DNA from: an uncultured Collinsella sp.
Lineage (GTDB): Bacteria; Actinomycetota; Coriobacteriia; Coriobacteriales; Coriobacteriaceae
NCBI GenBank assembly: GCA_959599095.1
Contig: CAUGGC010000045.1
Span: 1 to 10,774 of the forward strand
Reading direction: 5' to 3'
DNA: 10,774 bases
The notes beneath the pieces were generated by a model. That model made no database searches and was not told the origin of the DNA. It worked only from the letters and a program-made list of their open reading frames with translations. How positions within the stretch are numbered: the stretch's first letter is position 1; each line of letters begins with the position of its first letter. The position numbers were made by a program, and so were the translations under genes. Shown in pieces: positions 1 through 7,008 of this stretch.

Positions 1-48
1 GGGGCTCCTGTCTTTTTAGTGCCCTCGGATTGGGTCATAGTGTCTGTC
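1..48. repeat. Left copy of a 48-bp perfect terminal inverted repeat
   Basis: Bases 1-48 are the exact reverse complement of bases 10720-10767, and identity ends sharply at base 49. Read on the minus strand, this copy encodes the last ten residues and stop of the J-like protein at the other end of the window (…DPIRGH, then TAA). Three codons upstream of the match the minus-strand frame meets a TAG, so there is no gene here. The outer 17 bases (GGGGCTCCTGTCTTTTT) look like the second half of a rho-independent terminator, whose first half lies at 10751-10767. Whether the repeat is genomic or an assembly fold-back cannot be told from the sequence. Confidence 0.9.
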
Positions 49-80
49 CGTCCTCTACCTGCGGCGTTGCCATTGTTGGG

Positions 81-137
81 GTAGTCGTTGGGGCGTTCTT
101 GTCTGACTAGTCGTTTAAGAACGTCCCCAACGACTAC
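81..137. repeat. Long hairpin (palindromic repeat) downstream of the HAD gene
   Basis: Arms 81-100 (GTAGTCGTTGGGGCGTTCTT) and 117-137 pair over 20 bp with a single extra base in the right arm. The 16-nt loop itself contains the palindrome GACTAGTC (105-112). The element lies between the minus-strand HAD gene and the window edge. On the minus strand no T-run follows the stem, so it is not a standard intrinsic terminator. It resembles a dispersed REP/MITE-like palindrome, possibly with a role in mRNA 3'-end protection. Its copy number in the genome is unknown. Confidence 0.8.
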
Positions 138-184
138 TTTCCGCGCAACAGCATTGTCGCAGCTGCGTTAAGCAGTGTCGCTCG

Positions 185-853
185 TTACTCGCCCAGGATT
201 AGCGCTGCGAGCTCGCCCTGGGTGTCCACCACGTAGTCGGCGCCGGCGGCTTCCAGCTCTGCGCGGCCGCGGAAACCCCAGCTGACGCCCGCACTCTTAA
301 GGCCGGCGTTGTGGCCGGTCAGGATATCGACATTGGAATCGCCTACGTAGAGCGTGGTCGCCGGGTCGGCGCCTAGCTCTTCCATCACATGCAGCGTGAC
401 GGGTGCTTCGGGCTTGGGCGGAAACGCATCGACACGGCCCTGCACCAGCGCAAAGCGCTCGGAACCAAAATACTTTTCGATAAGCGGAGCCGCCGAGACG
501 TGGTCCTTGTTAGTGAGCACGGCAAGCTGAACGCCCGCGGCGCGCAAGCGGTCGAGCATCTCGATCGTGCCGGCATAGGGAGCGGTGTGGTCTTCCTTGT
601 GCTCGCCGTAGTAAGCCCTAAACTCGGCAAGCGTCTGCTCAAACATGCGGCCGTCGCCTGCGTACTCGGCGGGCATAAAGCGCTCAACCAGCTTGAGCAT
701 GCCGTTTCCCACCTTGTAGCGGTACTCGTCAACGGCAAACGTGGGCCAGCCGTGCGCCTCGCAGGTATGGTTGCCGGCGGCCGCCAGGTCCTCGAGCGTG
801 TTGAGAATGGTGCCGTCCAGGTCAAAGATCACATGGGAAAAAGCTGCTGCCAT
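185..853 (-). CDS. HAD-superfamily phosphatase, phosphoglycolate phosphatase-like
   Basis: A 222-residue cytoplasmic HAD hydrolase of subfamily IA. All four motifs are visible: DLDGT with nucleophile Asp11 and Asp13, LTNKD with Thr114, Lys147 in PPKP, and GDSNVD with Asp172 and Asp176. Residues about 17-90 form the helical cap typical of phosphoglycolate phosphatases (Gph) and related phosphatases. The family hydrolyses small phosphate esters through an aspartyl-phosphate intermediate; the actual substrate cannot be read from the sequence. The start at 853 is preferred over an upstream in-frame ATG at 916 because AGGAG lies 6 nt before it and the protein then begins just ahead of the first HAD strand. 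The gene is last in the hyp-gene series, 105 nt after hypE, and may be only a passenger. No dedicated promoter is clear. Confidence 0.88.
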   Translation of the reverse strand: MAAAFSHVIFDLDGTILNTLEDLAAAGNHTCEAHGWPTFAVDEYRYKVGNGMLKLVERFMPAEYAGDGRMFEQTLAEFRAYYGEHKEDHTAPYAGTIEMLDRLRAAGVQLAVLTNKDHVSAAPLIEKYFGSERFALVQGRVDAFPPKPEAPVTLHVMEELGADPATTLYVGDSNVDILTGHNAGLKSAGVSWGFRGRAELEAAGADYVVDTQGELAALILGE

Positions 854-958
854 GGGTGCTCCTGCCGCTTGAGTTGTAAAACGCACCCCATGATACTGGG
901 CATGCGTGCCGGGCATGTTTGGAATCTGAATATCTTTAATAGCCCTGAGCCTTTGTCG

Positions 959-1993
959 TTAGCAAATTCTCGGCAGCTGCTCTCCTACGAGCATGTCGAG
1001 GATGCGGGTCGAGCCCCAGCCGGTGCGCACGCGCACGGCGGGATGGGCGCCCTCGGCAAGTGGCAGCACGCGGCCGATGATGGCGGCATTCTCGCCGTAG
1101 CGGGCGGCGCGCATGGCGCTCAGCGCGGCATCGGCTTGCTCGGCCGGCACGACGGCAACCATCTTGCCCTCGTTTGCCACCTGCAGCACATCGTAGCCGA
1201 GCATCTCGCAGGCGGCCTGCACGTCGGGACGCACGGGCACGGCATCCTCGTCGATCTCCATGGCAACGCCGCTGGCCTGCGCAAACTCGTTGAGCGTCGA
1301 GGCCAGGCCACCGCGCGTGGGGTCGCGGAAGCAGCGTGTGTCGGGTGCTGCGGAAAGCACATCGGCAATCAGGTGGTTGAGCGGCGCGGCGTCGCTTTCG
1401 ATGGTGCTCGAAAACGCCAGACCCTCGCGTTGGCTCATGATAGCGATGCCGTGGTCGCCCAGTGTACCCGAGACCAGGATGACATCGCCGGGCTGGCAGT
1501 TTGCGCCGCTGAGCGCCACGCCCGCAGGCACCTCGCCCACGCCGGCGGTATTGATATAGACGCCGTCGGCCCCGCCGCGCTCGACCACCTTGGTGTCGCC
1601 CGTGATTATGGACACGCCCGCCTCGTGCGCCGTCTCGGCCATCGTCTGCACAATCTGGCGGAGCCTATCCATGGGATAGCCCTCTTCGAGGATAAAGCCG
1701 CACGACAGGTAGCGCACGTTGGCGCCCGAGGTCGCGACGTCGTTGACGGTTCCGCACACGGCGAGGCGGCCGATGTTGCCACCGGGGAAGAACTGCGGCG
1801 AGACTACAAAGCTGTCGGTCGACATGGCGATGCGCCCGCTCGCGGGCAGCGCGGCGACGCCGGCATCGTTGCCTTCGAGCAGCTCGGGCGACCCAAAGGC
1901 ATCCAAAAAGACCTCATCGATGATGCGTTTCATCATCTGGCCGCCGGAGCCGTGGCCCAGCAGGACGGTGCTATCGGTAACACTATGGGACAT
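959..1993 (-). CDS. hypE: HypE, carbamoyl-dehydratase of [NiFe]-hydrogenase maturation
   Basis: A 344-residue protein of the PurM/SelD-like ATPase family. HypE receives a carbamoyl group from HypF on its C-terminal cysteine and dehydrates it with ATP to a thiocyanate, which becomes the CN ligand of the hydrogenase iron. Visible features are the Gly-rich N-terminal segment GHGSGG (13-18), the ATP-binding segment GNDAGV (41-46), MSTDSFVVSP (57-66), and the diagnostic end PRIC with Cys344 as the terminal residue. The length matches the family. The ATG at 1993 has GGAG about 8 nt upstream. It lies 48 nt after hypD on the same strand and is probably co-transcribed with it. The intact terminal Cys indicates a functional enzyme. 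Confidence 0.97.
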   Translation of the reverse strand: MSHSVTDSTVLLGHGSGGQMMKRIIDEVFLDAFGSPELLEGNDAGVAALPASGRIAMSTDSFVVSPQFFPGGNIGRLAVCGTVNDVATSGANVRYLSCGFILEEGYPMDRLRQIVQTMAETAHEAGVSIITGDTKVVERGGADGVYINTAGVGEVPAGVALSGANCQPGDVILVSGTLGDHGIAIMSQREGLAFSSTIESDAAPLNHLIADVLSAAPDTRCFRDPTRGGLASTLNEFAQASGVAMEIDEDAVPVRPDVQAACEMLGYDVLQVANEGKMVAVVPAEQADAALSAMRAARYGENAAIIGRVLPLAEGAHPAVRVRTGWGSTRILDMLVGEQLPRIC

Positions 1994-2041
1994 ATCGAAA
2001 ACTCCAATCGTGGGTGGTGCCGGTGTGCGGGTGTGCCCGGG

Positions 2042-3154
2042 CTAGTCGCGGTAGCGGTAGTACGCCGCGCAGCTGCCCTCGGAGCTCACCATGCACGGGC
2101 CGACGGGGTGCTCGGGCGTGCAGGTGCGGCCAAAGAGCGGACAACTGCTCGGCGTAATGGCCCCGCGCAGCACGTCGCCGCAGCGGCACCCACGCGGCTC
2201 GACCGTTGCCTCGACGGGCACGTCAAAGCGAGTGCGGGCATCAAAGCGTGAGAACTCGGGGCGGATGGAAAGGCCCGAGTTGGCAATCGGCCCCAGCCCG
2301 CGCCACGTGGTATCGCACGGCTCAAACACCTGCTCGACTAGCTGGCGCGCCACGGGGTTGCCGTCTGCGTTGACCCCACGGCGGTAGGCGTTGCCAATCG
2401 CGGGTCTGCCCTCGACAACCATCTGGACCAGCATGCAGATGCCCTGCAAGATATCGACCGGCTCAAACCCGGTGACTACGCCGGGGGTCTCGAACTCATC
2501 GACCAAAAATCCAAAGGGTGCCAGGCCTGTGATGGTAGCGACGTGACCAGGCAGGATAAAGCCGTCGATGGTCGTCTCGGGGTCGTTGGAGATCGCACGC
2601 AGAGCCGGCGGCGTGGTCTTGTGGGCGCAATAGACCGAGAAGTTCAAGAGCCCGCGCGCCTCGGCCTCCAAGATGGCGGCGGCGATGGTGGGCGTCGTGG
2701 TCTCAAAGCCCACACCCATAAAAATGACCGGACGATCGGGGTTTTGCTCGGCAATGTCGAGCGCGTCGAGCGGGGAATAGACGATGCGGATGTCGCGCCC
2801 GGCCGCCTTTTGCGCAGCGAGCGAGGTAGACGATCCGGGCACGCGCATCATGTCGCCAAAGGTGGTGATGATGGCGCCGTCTATGTTGGCGAGCGCGATT
2901 GCGTGGTCGATGTCGCGGTTGGCGGTAACGCAGACGGGGCAGCCCGGGCCGCTCAGCAGCTTGAGCCCGGCCGGCATAATGGAGCGAAAGCCATAGCGAC
3001 CGATGCTCACGGTGTGCGTGCCACAGACTTCCATAAGATTGACGGTGCGGTCGCCGACGAGTTCATGGATGCGTTCGATGAGCTCGCGGGCCAGCTTGGA
3101 ATCGCGAAATGCCGAAAAGTCGATACCGGAGCGAGCCGGCTGTCCGGCCGCCAC
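2042..3154 (-). CDS. hypD: HypD, Fe(CN)2CO assembly scaffold
   Basis: A 370-residue iron-sulfur protein on which, together with HypC, the Fe(CN)2CO moiety of [NiFe]-hydrogenases is built. Visible signatures are CGTHT with Cys44, GPGCPVC with Cys72 and Cys75, GFETTTP, and a C-terminal Cys-rich segment with Cys323, 325, 338, 345, 354 and 362. Four of these fit the [4Fe-4S] ligands known in HypD (the E. coli ligands sit at very similar positions). The start is a GTG at 3154 whose G is also the last base of the hypC TAG stop, and GAGG lies about 8 nt upstream; the two genes are therefore translationally coupled, which fits their products forming a complex. hypE follows after 48 nt. Family length is normal and nothing essential is missing. 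Confidence 0.97.
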   Translation of the reverse strand: MAAGQPARSGIDFSAFRDSKLARELIERIHELVGDRTVNLMEVCGTHTVSIGRYGFRSIMPAGLKLLSGPGCPVCVTANRDIDHAIALANIDGAIITTFGDMMRVPGSSTSLAAQKAAGRDIRIVYSPLDALDIAEQNPDRPVIFMGVGFETTTPTIAAAILEAEARGLLNFSVYCAHKTTPPALRAISNDPETTIDGFILPGHVATITGLAPFGFLVDEFETPGVVTGFEPVDILQGICMLVQMVVEGRPAIGNAYRRGVNADGNPVARQLVEQVFEPCDTTWRGLGPIANSGLSIRPEFSRFDARTRFDVPVEATVEPRGCRCGDVLRGAITPSSCPLFGRTCTPEHPVGPCMVSSEGSCAAYYRYRD

Positions 3155-3414
3155 TAGTATGCCTCGGCCGGGTTGCTGGCCAGTTGGTCTTCTTCGGCCA
3201 GTTCGGTCATGGTGTTAACCAGGTCGAGCGTCTCCTGCGCTTCTTGCTCGTCGACGATCTGGATGCCAAAGCCGGCGTGCACGAGAATATAGTCGCCAAC
3301 TTGTGCCGTCGGCACGAGTCGTAGCGACACGGGGCGCTCGATGCCCATCATGTCGACGGTGGCCTTGAGGTCGTCGTCGCGTTTGACTACTTTACCGGGA
3401 ACGGCAAGGCACAT
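3154..3414 (-). CDS. hypC: HypC/HybG-type hydrogenase maturation chaperone
   Basis: An 86-residue small chaperone beginning MCLAVPG. In the mature family protein the conserved Cys2 becomes N-terminal after Met removal and binds the iron group; HypC partners HypD and then carries the Fe(CN)2CO unit to the hydrogenase large-subunit precursor. The OB-fold-like core (about residues 1-55, with VGDYILVHAGFG) is typical. The tail from about residue 56 is acidic and helical. The ATG at 3414 has a strong AAGGGG ribosome-binding site 6 nt upstream. It overlaps hypD by one base. The 134-nt gap separating it from hypF shows no second gene; it holds a small hairpin (CCATCA at 3461-3466 with TGATGG at 3469-3474). 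Confidence 0.96.
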   Translation of the reverse strand: MCLAVPGKVVKRDDDLKATVDMMGIERPVSLRLVPTAQVGDYILVHAGFGIQIVDEQEAQETLDLVNTMTELAEEDQLASNPAEAY

Positions 3415-3548
3415 ATTGTTCCCCTTTTAGACGCTTTGCGCTGGATAGGCGCTCAATAATCCATCAGTTGATGGTAGCGCTCGCGGGGTTCGCGGGCAAA
3501 CGCGTTACGCCTGTGAGACGGCTGGGCACAGCGGTGCGTGAGGGTGAG

Positions 3549-6020
3549 CTACTGCGATGCAATCTGCGCAAGACGAGCGCTTGCGACCGCCGCCTGACCG
3601 TAGGCGATGCAGCCGTCATTGACGGGTACGGTGTGGGGGACAAGTACGGTAAGGCCTGCGCTTTTGAGCTCGCGGGTGAGGAGCTGGAGCAGAAGTCGGT
3701 TCATGAACACGCCGCCCGAGAGGGCGACGGTGTCGATGCCCTCGTGCGCGCATATTTCGCTGGCGATGTGCGCCGAGGAGCGCGCGACGGAGACATGGAA
3801 GTCGAGTGCGAGCCTGTCGGCGGGCGCTTCGGCTTCATTTCCCTCCAAAAGTGCCTCAAAGAGTGCCTTTTGGTCCAGAACATAGGGGCCGTTCAGCCAC
3901 GATGGGTCAGATGCGGAATAGCCGGCGTTGTCGTCGGGAAAATGGGCGATTTCGCTGTCCAGTGCACGCCAAGCGGCGGCTTCGAGCTCGATGGCGGGTT
4001 CGCCCTCGTAGGTTGCCTGGCCGCAAATGCCCAAAATCGCGGCTGCGGCATCAAACAGGCGACCCATGCTGCTGGTGCGCGGGCTGTTGATGCCGCGCTC
4101 GATCATCGTTGCCGTTATGCTGCGCGTCTGCTCGTCAAGGCTGTTCAAGAGCCCCACGGCTCCCGGGTGCTCGAGCAGGTTGAGTTCGCTGAGCAGGGCA
4201 AAGGCGTTGCGGCGGGCATCGTGTACGGATGCGGCGCCACCGGGAAGCGCCCAGGTGCGCAGATGCGTGACGCGCTCAAAATCGGCGAGACGGGCGATAA
4301 TAAACTCGCCGCCCCATATGGTGCCATCGGTGCCGGCCCCCGTGCCGTCGAAGGCGATGCCGAGGACACGCGCATCGGGCGCAAGCCGGCCTGCGGCAAT
4401 CGCCTCTGCCATTACACTCGCGATGTGCGCATGATGGTGCTGGACTTCGATAAGTGGCAGATTGCGCTCCCGTGCCTGTTCGCGCGCCCATTGGCTCGAC
4501 AGATAGCTGGGATGCATGTCGCATGCCAAGGCAGCAGGCGCCAGGTCAAAGAGGTTTTCCAGACGCGAGCGCGCGGCGCTCCAGGCGTCGAAAGTTGCGC
4601 CGTTTTCGACATCGCCGATATGCTGCGACACAAAACAGGTCGTATGACCGTCCGAGTCCATGCGAGTGAGTGCAATCGTGGCTTTTTGCTGCGGCCCACA
4701 GGCGAGTACGCAGGGCGTGGTGCCGTCGAGCGCCGGCAACGACAGCGGTTGCGGTGCATATCCGCGTGCGCGACGCACGGGCATGACATCGCCGTCGACC
4801 ACGCGTACCACGGAGTCGTCGTAGCGCGACAGAATCGCGCGGTCGTTACCGAGCAGCGCATCGGCGATGCCGGCGGCAACAAGGTGCTCCCATGCAAGGG
4901 CATCGTCGGTCTCGATGGGCTCTTCGCTCAGGTTTCCGCTGGTCATGACGATTGCGTGCATACCGTGCGCTGCAGTCGCGGCGAGCAGCAAATGTTGAAG
5001 TGGGGTGTAGGGGAGCATAACGCCAAGCTCGGGCAGGTCGTGCGCGACGGACGGTGCGAGTACGAGGGCGTCGGGAGAATCGCCGTCGCTCCCGCAAACA
5101 GCACGCCGGCGCAGCAGCACGATGGGGCGGATACTGCCAGCGAGCAGATCGCGTTCAGCATCGTCGATGTGACACAGGCACCCGGCATCGGCAAGACTGC
5201 GCACCATGACGGCAAGCGGCTTATTGCTGCGGCGTTTGCGACGGCGCAACTCGGCCACCGCCTGCTCGTTGGCGGCATCGCAGGCCAGGTGGAATCCGCC
5301 CAGGCCCTTGATGGCGACGATGCCATCGCTGGCCAGCAGCTCAACGCAGCGTTCGATGATGGCGTCGCTGGTCTCGCGTGTGGTGCCGACGGCCGGTGTC
5401 GCGGACGAATTCCCGCACGCATCGCCGTTTACAGCCTCGCGCCACGTAATATGCGGCCCGCAATCAAAGCAGGCATCGGGCTGCGCGTGAAAACGCCGGT
5501 CGAGTGGGTCGGCATACTCCGCGGCGCACTTGGGACACATGGGAAAGCGATCCATCGAGGTGGCCGCTCGGTCATAGGGCAGCGAGCGAATGATGGTAAA
5601 ACGCGGCCCGCAGTTGGTGCAGTTGATAAAGGGATAATGAAAGCGTCTGTCGGCTGGGTCGAACAATTCGCGCAGGCAGTCGTCGCACGTGGCGATGTCG
5701 GGCGAGACGAGCGTCGTGTGGGCGGTTTGATCCTGCGATGCCACAATGCGAAAGCCATGCTCGTTAGCGGCGTCCCAGTCGCCGGGTGCTAGGTCTAAAA
5801 CCTCGATATGCTCCACGCGAGACGCCGCAGGCGCATGCTCGGAAAGCGCGACGACAAATTCGTCGAGCGACTCGCTTAGAGCGTGGGCCTCGATATGCAC
5901 GCCATCGCCCGCGTTGAGCACCCAGCCGCAAATGCCGTGCGCCATGGCCTCGCGATATACAAACGGCCGCATGCCGACGCCCTGCACAATGCCCGTTATA
6001 TGGATGTGCACATGTCGCAT
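3549..6020 (-). CDS. hypF: HypF, carbamoyltransferase of hydrogenase maturation
   Basis: An 823-residue multidomain enzyme that takes carbamoyl phosphate, makes carbamoyl-adenylate with ATP and passes the carbamoyl group to the C-terminal Cys of HypE. Domains in order: acylphosphatase-like (about 1-90, GIVQGVGMRPF with Arg18); two CxxC-type zinc fingers (Cys112/115/134/137 and Cys162/165/184/187); a YrdC-like nucleotide-binding domain (about 218-420, with KGLGGFHLACDA and SGNLSEEP); and a Kae1-like carbamoyltransferase domain with the metal-binding HHHAH (528-532) and a SGGVFMN motif near the C-terminus. It is somewhat longer than the roughly 750 residues of E. coli HypF; part of the excess is a Gly/Ser/Thr-rich linker at about 199-219. 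The ATG at 6020 has GGAGGG 5 nt upstream. It is the first of the hyp genes here in transcription order. Confidence 0.97.
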   Translation of the reverse strand: MRHVHIHITGIVQGVGMRPFVYREAMAHGICGWVLNAGDGVHIEAHALSESLDEFVVALSEHAPAASRVEHIEVLDLAPGDWDAANEHGFRIVASQDQTAHTTLVSPDIATCDDCLRELFDPADRRFHYPFINCTNCGPRFTIIRSLPYDRAATSMDRFPMCPKCAAEYADPLDRRFHAQPDACFDCGPHITWREAVNGDACGNSSATPAVGTTRETSDAIIERCVELLASDGIVAIKGLGGFHLACDAANEQAVAELRRRKRRSNKPLAVMVRSLADAGCLCHIDDAERDLLAGSIRPIVLLRRRAVCGSDGDSPDALVLAPSVAHDLPELGVMLPYTPLQHLLLAATAAHGMHAIVMTSGNLSEEPIETDDALAWEHLVAAGIADALLGNDRAILSRYDDSVVRVVDGDVMPVRRARGYAPQPLSLPALDGTTPCVLACGPQQKATIALTRMDSDGHTTCFVSQHIGDVENGATFDAWSAARSRLENLFDLAPAALACDMHPSYLSSQWAREQARERNLPLIEVQHHHAHIASVMAEAIAAGRLAPDARVLGIAFDGTGAGTDGTIWGGEFIIARLADFERVTHLRTWALPGGAASVHDARRNAFALLSELNLLEHPGAVGLLNSLDEQTRSITATMIERGINSPRTSSMGRLFDAAAAILGICGQATYEGEPAIELEAAAWRALDSEIAHFPDDNAGYSASDPSWLNGPYVLDQKALFEALLEGNEAEAPADRLALDFHVSVARSSAHIASEICAHEGIDTVALSGGVFMNRLLLQLLTRELKSAGLTVLVPHTVPVNDGCIAYGQAAVASARLAQIASQ

Positions 6021-6037
6021 GCGACCCTCCTTCGTTG

Positions 6038-6138
6038 AAACCTGCCAAAAAGGGACAGGTTTATTTTGGTAGGTTTTATCTGGGAAAACGCAACGCCCTA
6101 GTTGTCACCCGCCAAAACAATCCTGTCCCTTTTTGGCG
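6038..6138. repeat. Four-armed palindromic element between nikR and hypF
   Basis: The outer arms 6044-6073 and 6108-6137 pair over 30 bp with 26 matches, including a perfect 16-bp block (GCCAAAAAGGGACAGG at 6044-6059 with its complement at 6122-6137). Each half can also fold alone: 6038-6050 with 6063-6075 (12 of 13 matches, AAACCTGCCAAAA against TTTTGGTAGGTTT), and CGCCAAAA at 6110-6117 with TTTTGGCG at 6131-6138. The two folds are mutually exclusive. The element fills most of the 139-nt gap upstream of hypF, so it lies in the hypF 5' region or in a nikR-hypF mRNA spacer. It looks like a dispersed intergenic palindrome; a regulatory role is possible but unproven. Confidence 0.85.
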
Positions 6139-6159
6139 TGTGCGCCGCGGAAAGGTCCG

Positions 6160-6672
6160 CTACAGCCCCAGGCTCTGCTCGGTGGCGGCGCAGGTGAGCT
6201 CGCCGTGTTTAACCCCGCGCAGGCCCAGCAGACGGTCGGCCAGCTCGTAGACACGTTCGCCGCGACCCTTAAGCGCCAGAATCTCCAAGCAGTTGTGGTG
6301 ATCCAGGTGCACGTGCATAGTCGATACGATCTCGTCGGTGTAGTCGTGCTGCACCTCGTCCAGGCGGCGCGTCAGGTCACCGGTGTGATGGTCGTAAATC
6401 ATGGTGAGCGACCCGATGACCTGCTCGTCGGGCGTTCGCATCTGCTCCTTGGCAATCGAGGCGCGAATCAGGTCGCGCACAGCCTCGGAGCGGTTGGCAA
6501 CGTCGCCGCGGCGCGCGATCTGCTCGTCAAAGCGGCGCAGCAGGTCGTCGGGCGCGGTGACCGAAAAACGGACCAGCTCGGAGGCGGAGCCGCTGCAACG
6601 GCAGCCCACGTCGCCGGTCGGCCCGTGCGGATGCTCGTGCTCGTGATCGCAGGCGTGCTCGTGCTCGGCCAC
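6160..6672 (-). CDS. nikR: NikR-family nickel-responsive repressor with His-rich N-terminus
   Basis: A 170-residue ribbon-helix-helix regulator. Residues 33-72 (RFSVTAPDDLL…NRSEAVRDLIR) are the DNA-binding domain, and the C-terminal ACT-like domain holds the nickel ligands with exact NikR spacing: His109, His120, His122 (MHVHLDHHNC) and Cys128. In E. coli NikR, nickel binding to the equivalent H76/H87/H89/C95 triggers DNA binding and repression of nickel uptake. This protein is about 30 residues longer than usual because of an N-terminal extension with His4, 6, 10, 12, 14, 16 and Cys8, 24, 26, a likely extra metal-binding tail. The start is a GTG one base after the stop of the small upstream gene, with no strong Shine-Dalgarno sequence, so translation is probably coupled. 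Its place beside hyp genes fits nickel control of hydrogenase production. No clear NikR operator was found by eye. Confidence 0.93.
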   Translation of the reverse strand: MAEHEHACDHEHEHPHGPTGDVGCRCSGSASELVRFSVTAPDDLLRRFDEQIARRGDVANRSEAVRDLIRASIAKEQMRTPDEQVIGSLTMIYDHHTGDLTRRLDEVQHDYTDEIVSTMHVHLDHHNCLEILALKGRGERVYELADRLLGLRGVKHGELTCAATEQSLGL

Positions 6673-6673
6673 G

Positions 6674-6922
6674 CTACACCAGCTTTACGGAGCCAACAGA
6701 GTTATGGTCGGCCTCGATGGCCTCCTCGTAGCCCTCGAGTGCGTCGTGCGCCTCGTGGAGCGCCGCCATGGCGGCCTCGAGCTTGGCGCCAATGCGCTCC
6801 ATATCAAAGTTCTCGGTTGCATGCAGCAGCTGATGGCTCCACTCGTGGGCGAGCTCGATTGTGTCGTCGACCTGCTTGACGCTCATGGCAAGCTGGCTCA
6901 TGTTCATTCCAACATCATGCAT
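6674..6922 (-). CDS. Small helical His-containing protein co-transcribed with nikR
   Basis: An 82-residue protein I do not recognise as a named family. It is almost wholly predicted helical, with amphipathic stretches at about 8-38 and 41-72. It has seven histidines (2, 26, 30, 34, 56, 59, 73), several spaced by three or four residues (H26/H30/H34; H56/H59), which would lie on one helical face and could bind metal. There is no signal peptide, membrane segment or cysteine. The ATG at 6922 has AAGGAG about 8 nt upstream; in-frame ATGs at codons 6 and 8 are less likely. It ends one base before the nikR GTG, so the two genes form a tight pair. From context it may assist nickel handling or modulate NikR, which is inference only. 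Confidence 0.8.
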   Translation of the reverse strand: MHDVGMNMSQLAMSVKQVDDTIELAHEWSHQLLHATENFDMERIGAKLEAAMAALHEAHDALEGYEEAIEADHNSVGSVKLV

Positions 6923-7008
6923 GGGAAATCTCCTTTTGTACGGGTCTAATCAGTGGTTCAGATTCTACTACGGAGGGCTCCCGCGCCCGCCGCTGTATGC
7001 CAGTTGTC

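Noticed and set aside
1..48. A truncated second copy of the J-like gene
   Set aside because: Only ten codons and a stop match, an in-frame TAG lies just upstream, and the match ends abruptly; it is better treated as an inverted repeat or fold-back.
854..916. N-terminal extension of the HAD phosphatase from an ATG at 916
   Set aside because: The ATG at 853 has a well-placed AGGAG and begins right before the first strand of the HAD fold; the extra 21 residues show no motif.
389..2251. A 620-codon open frame on the plus strand
   Set aside because: It lies antisense to the HAD and hypE genes and part of hypD, which have full family motifs. It is a product of GC-rich codon bias and shows no recognisable domain.
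3468..5792. A 774-codon open frame on the plus strand
   Set aside because: Antisense to hypF, which is complete and has all domains. The translated product is rich in repeats of Gly, Ala, Arg and Val without domain motifs.
6923..7008. A terminator after the ATPase gene (GGGC…GCCC on the minus strand)
   Set aside because: The stem is short and not followed by a T-run, so I do not call it.
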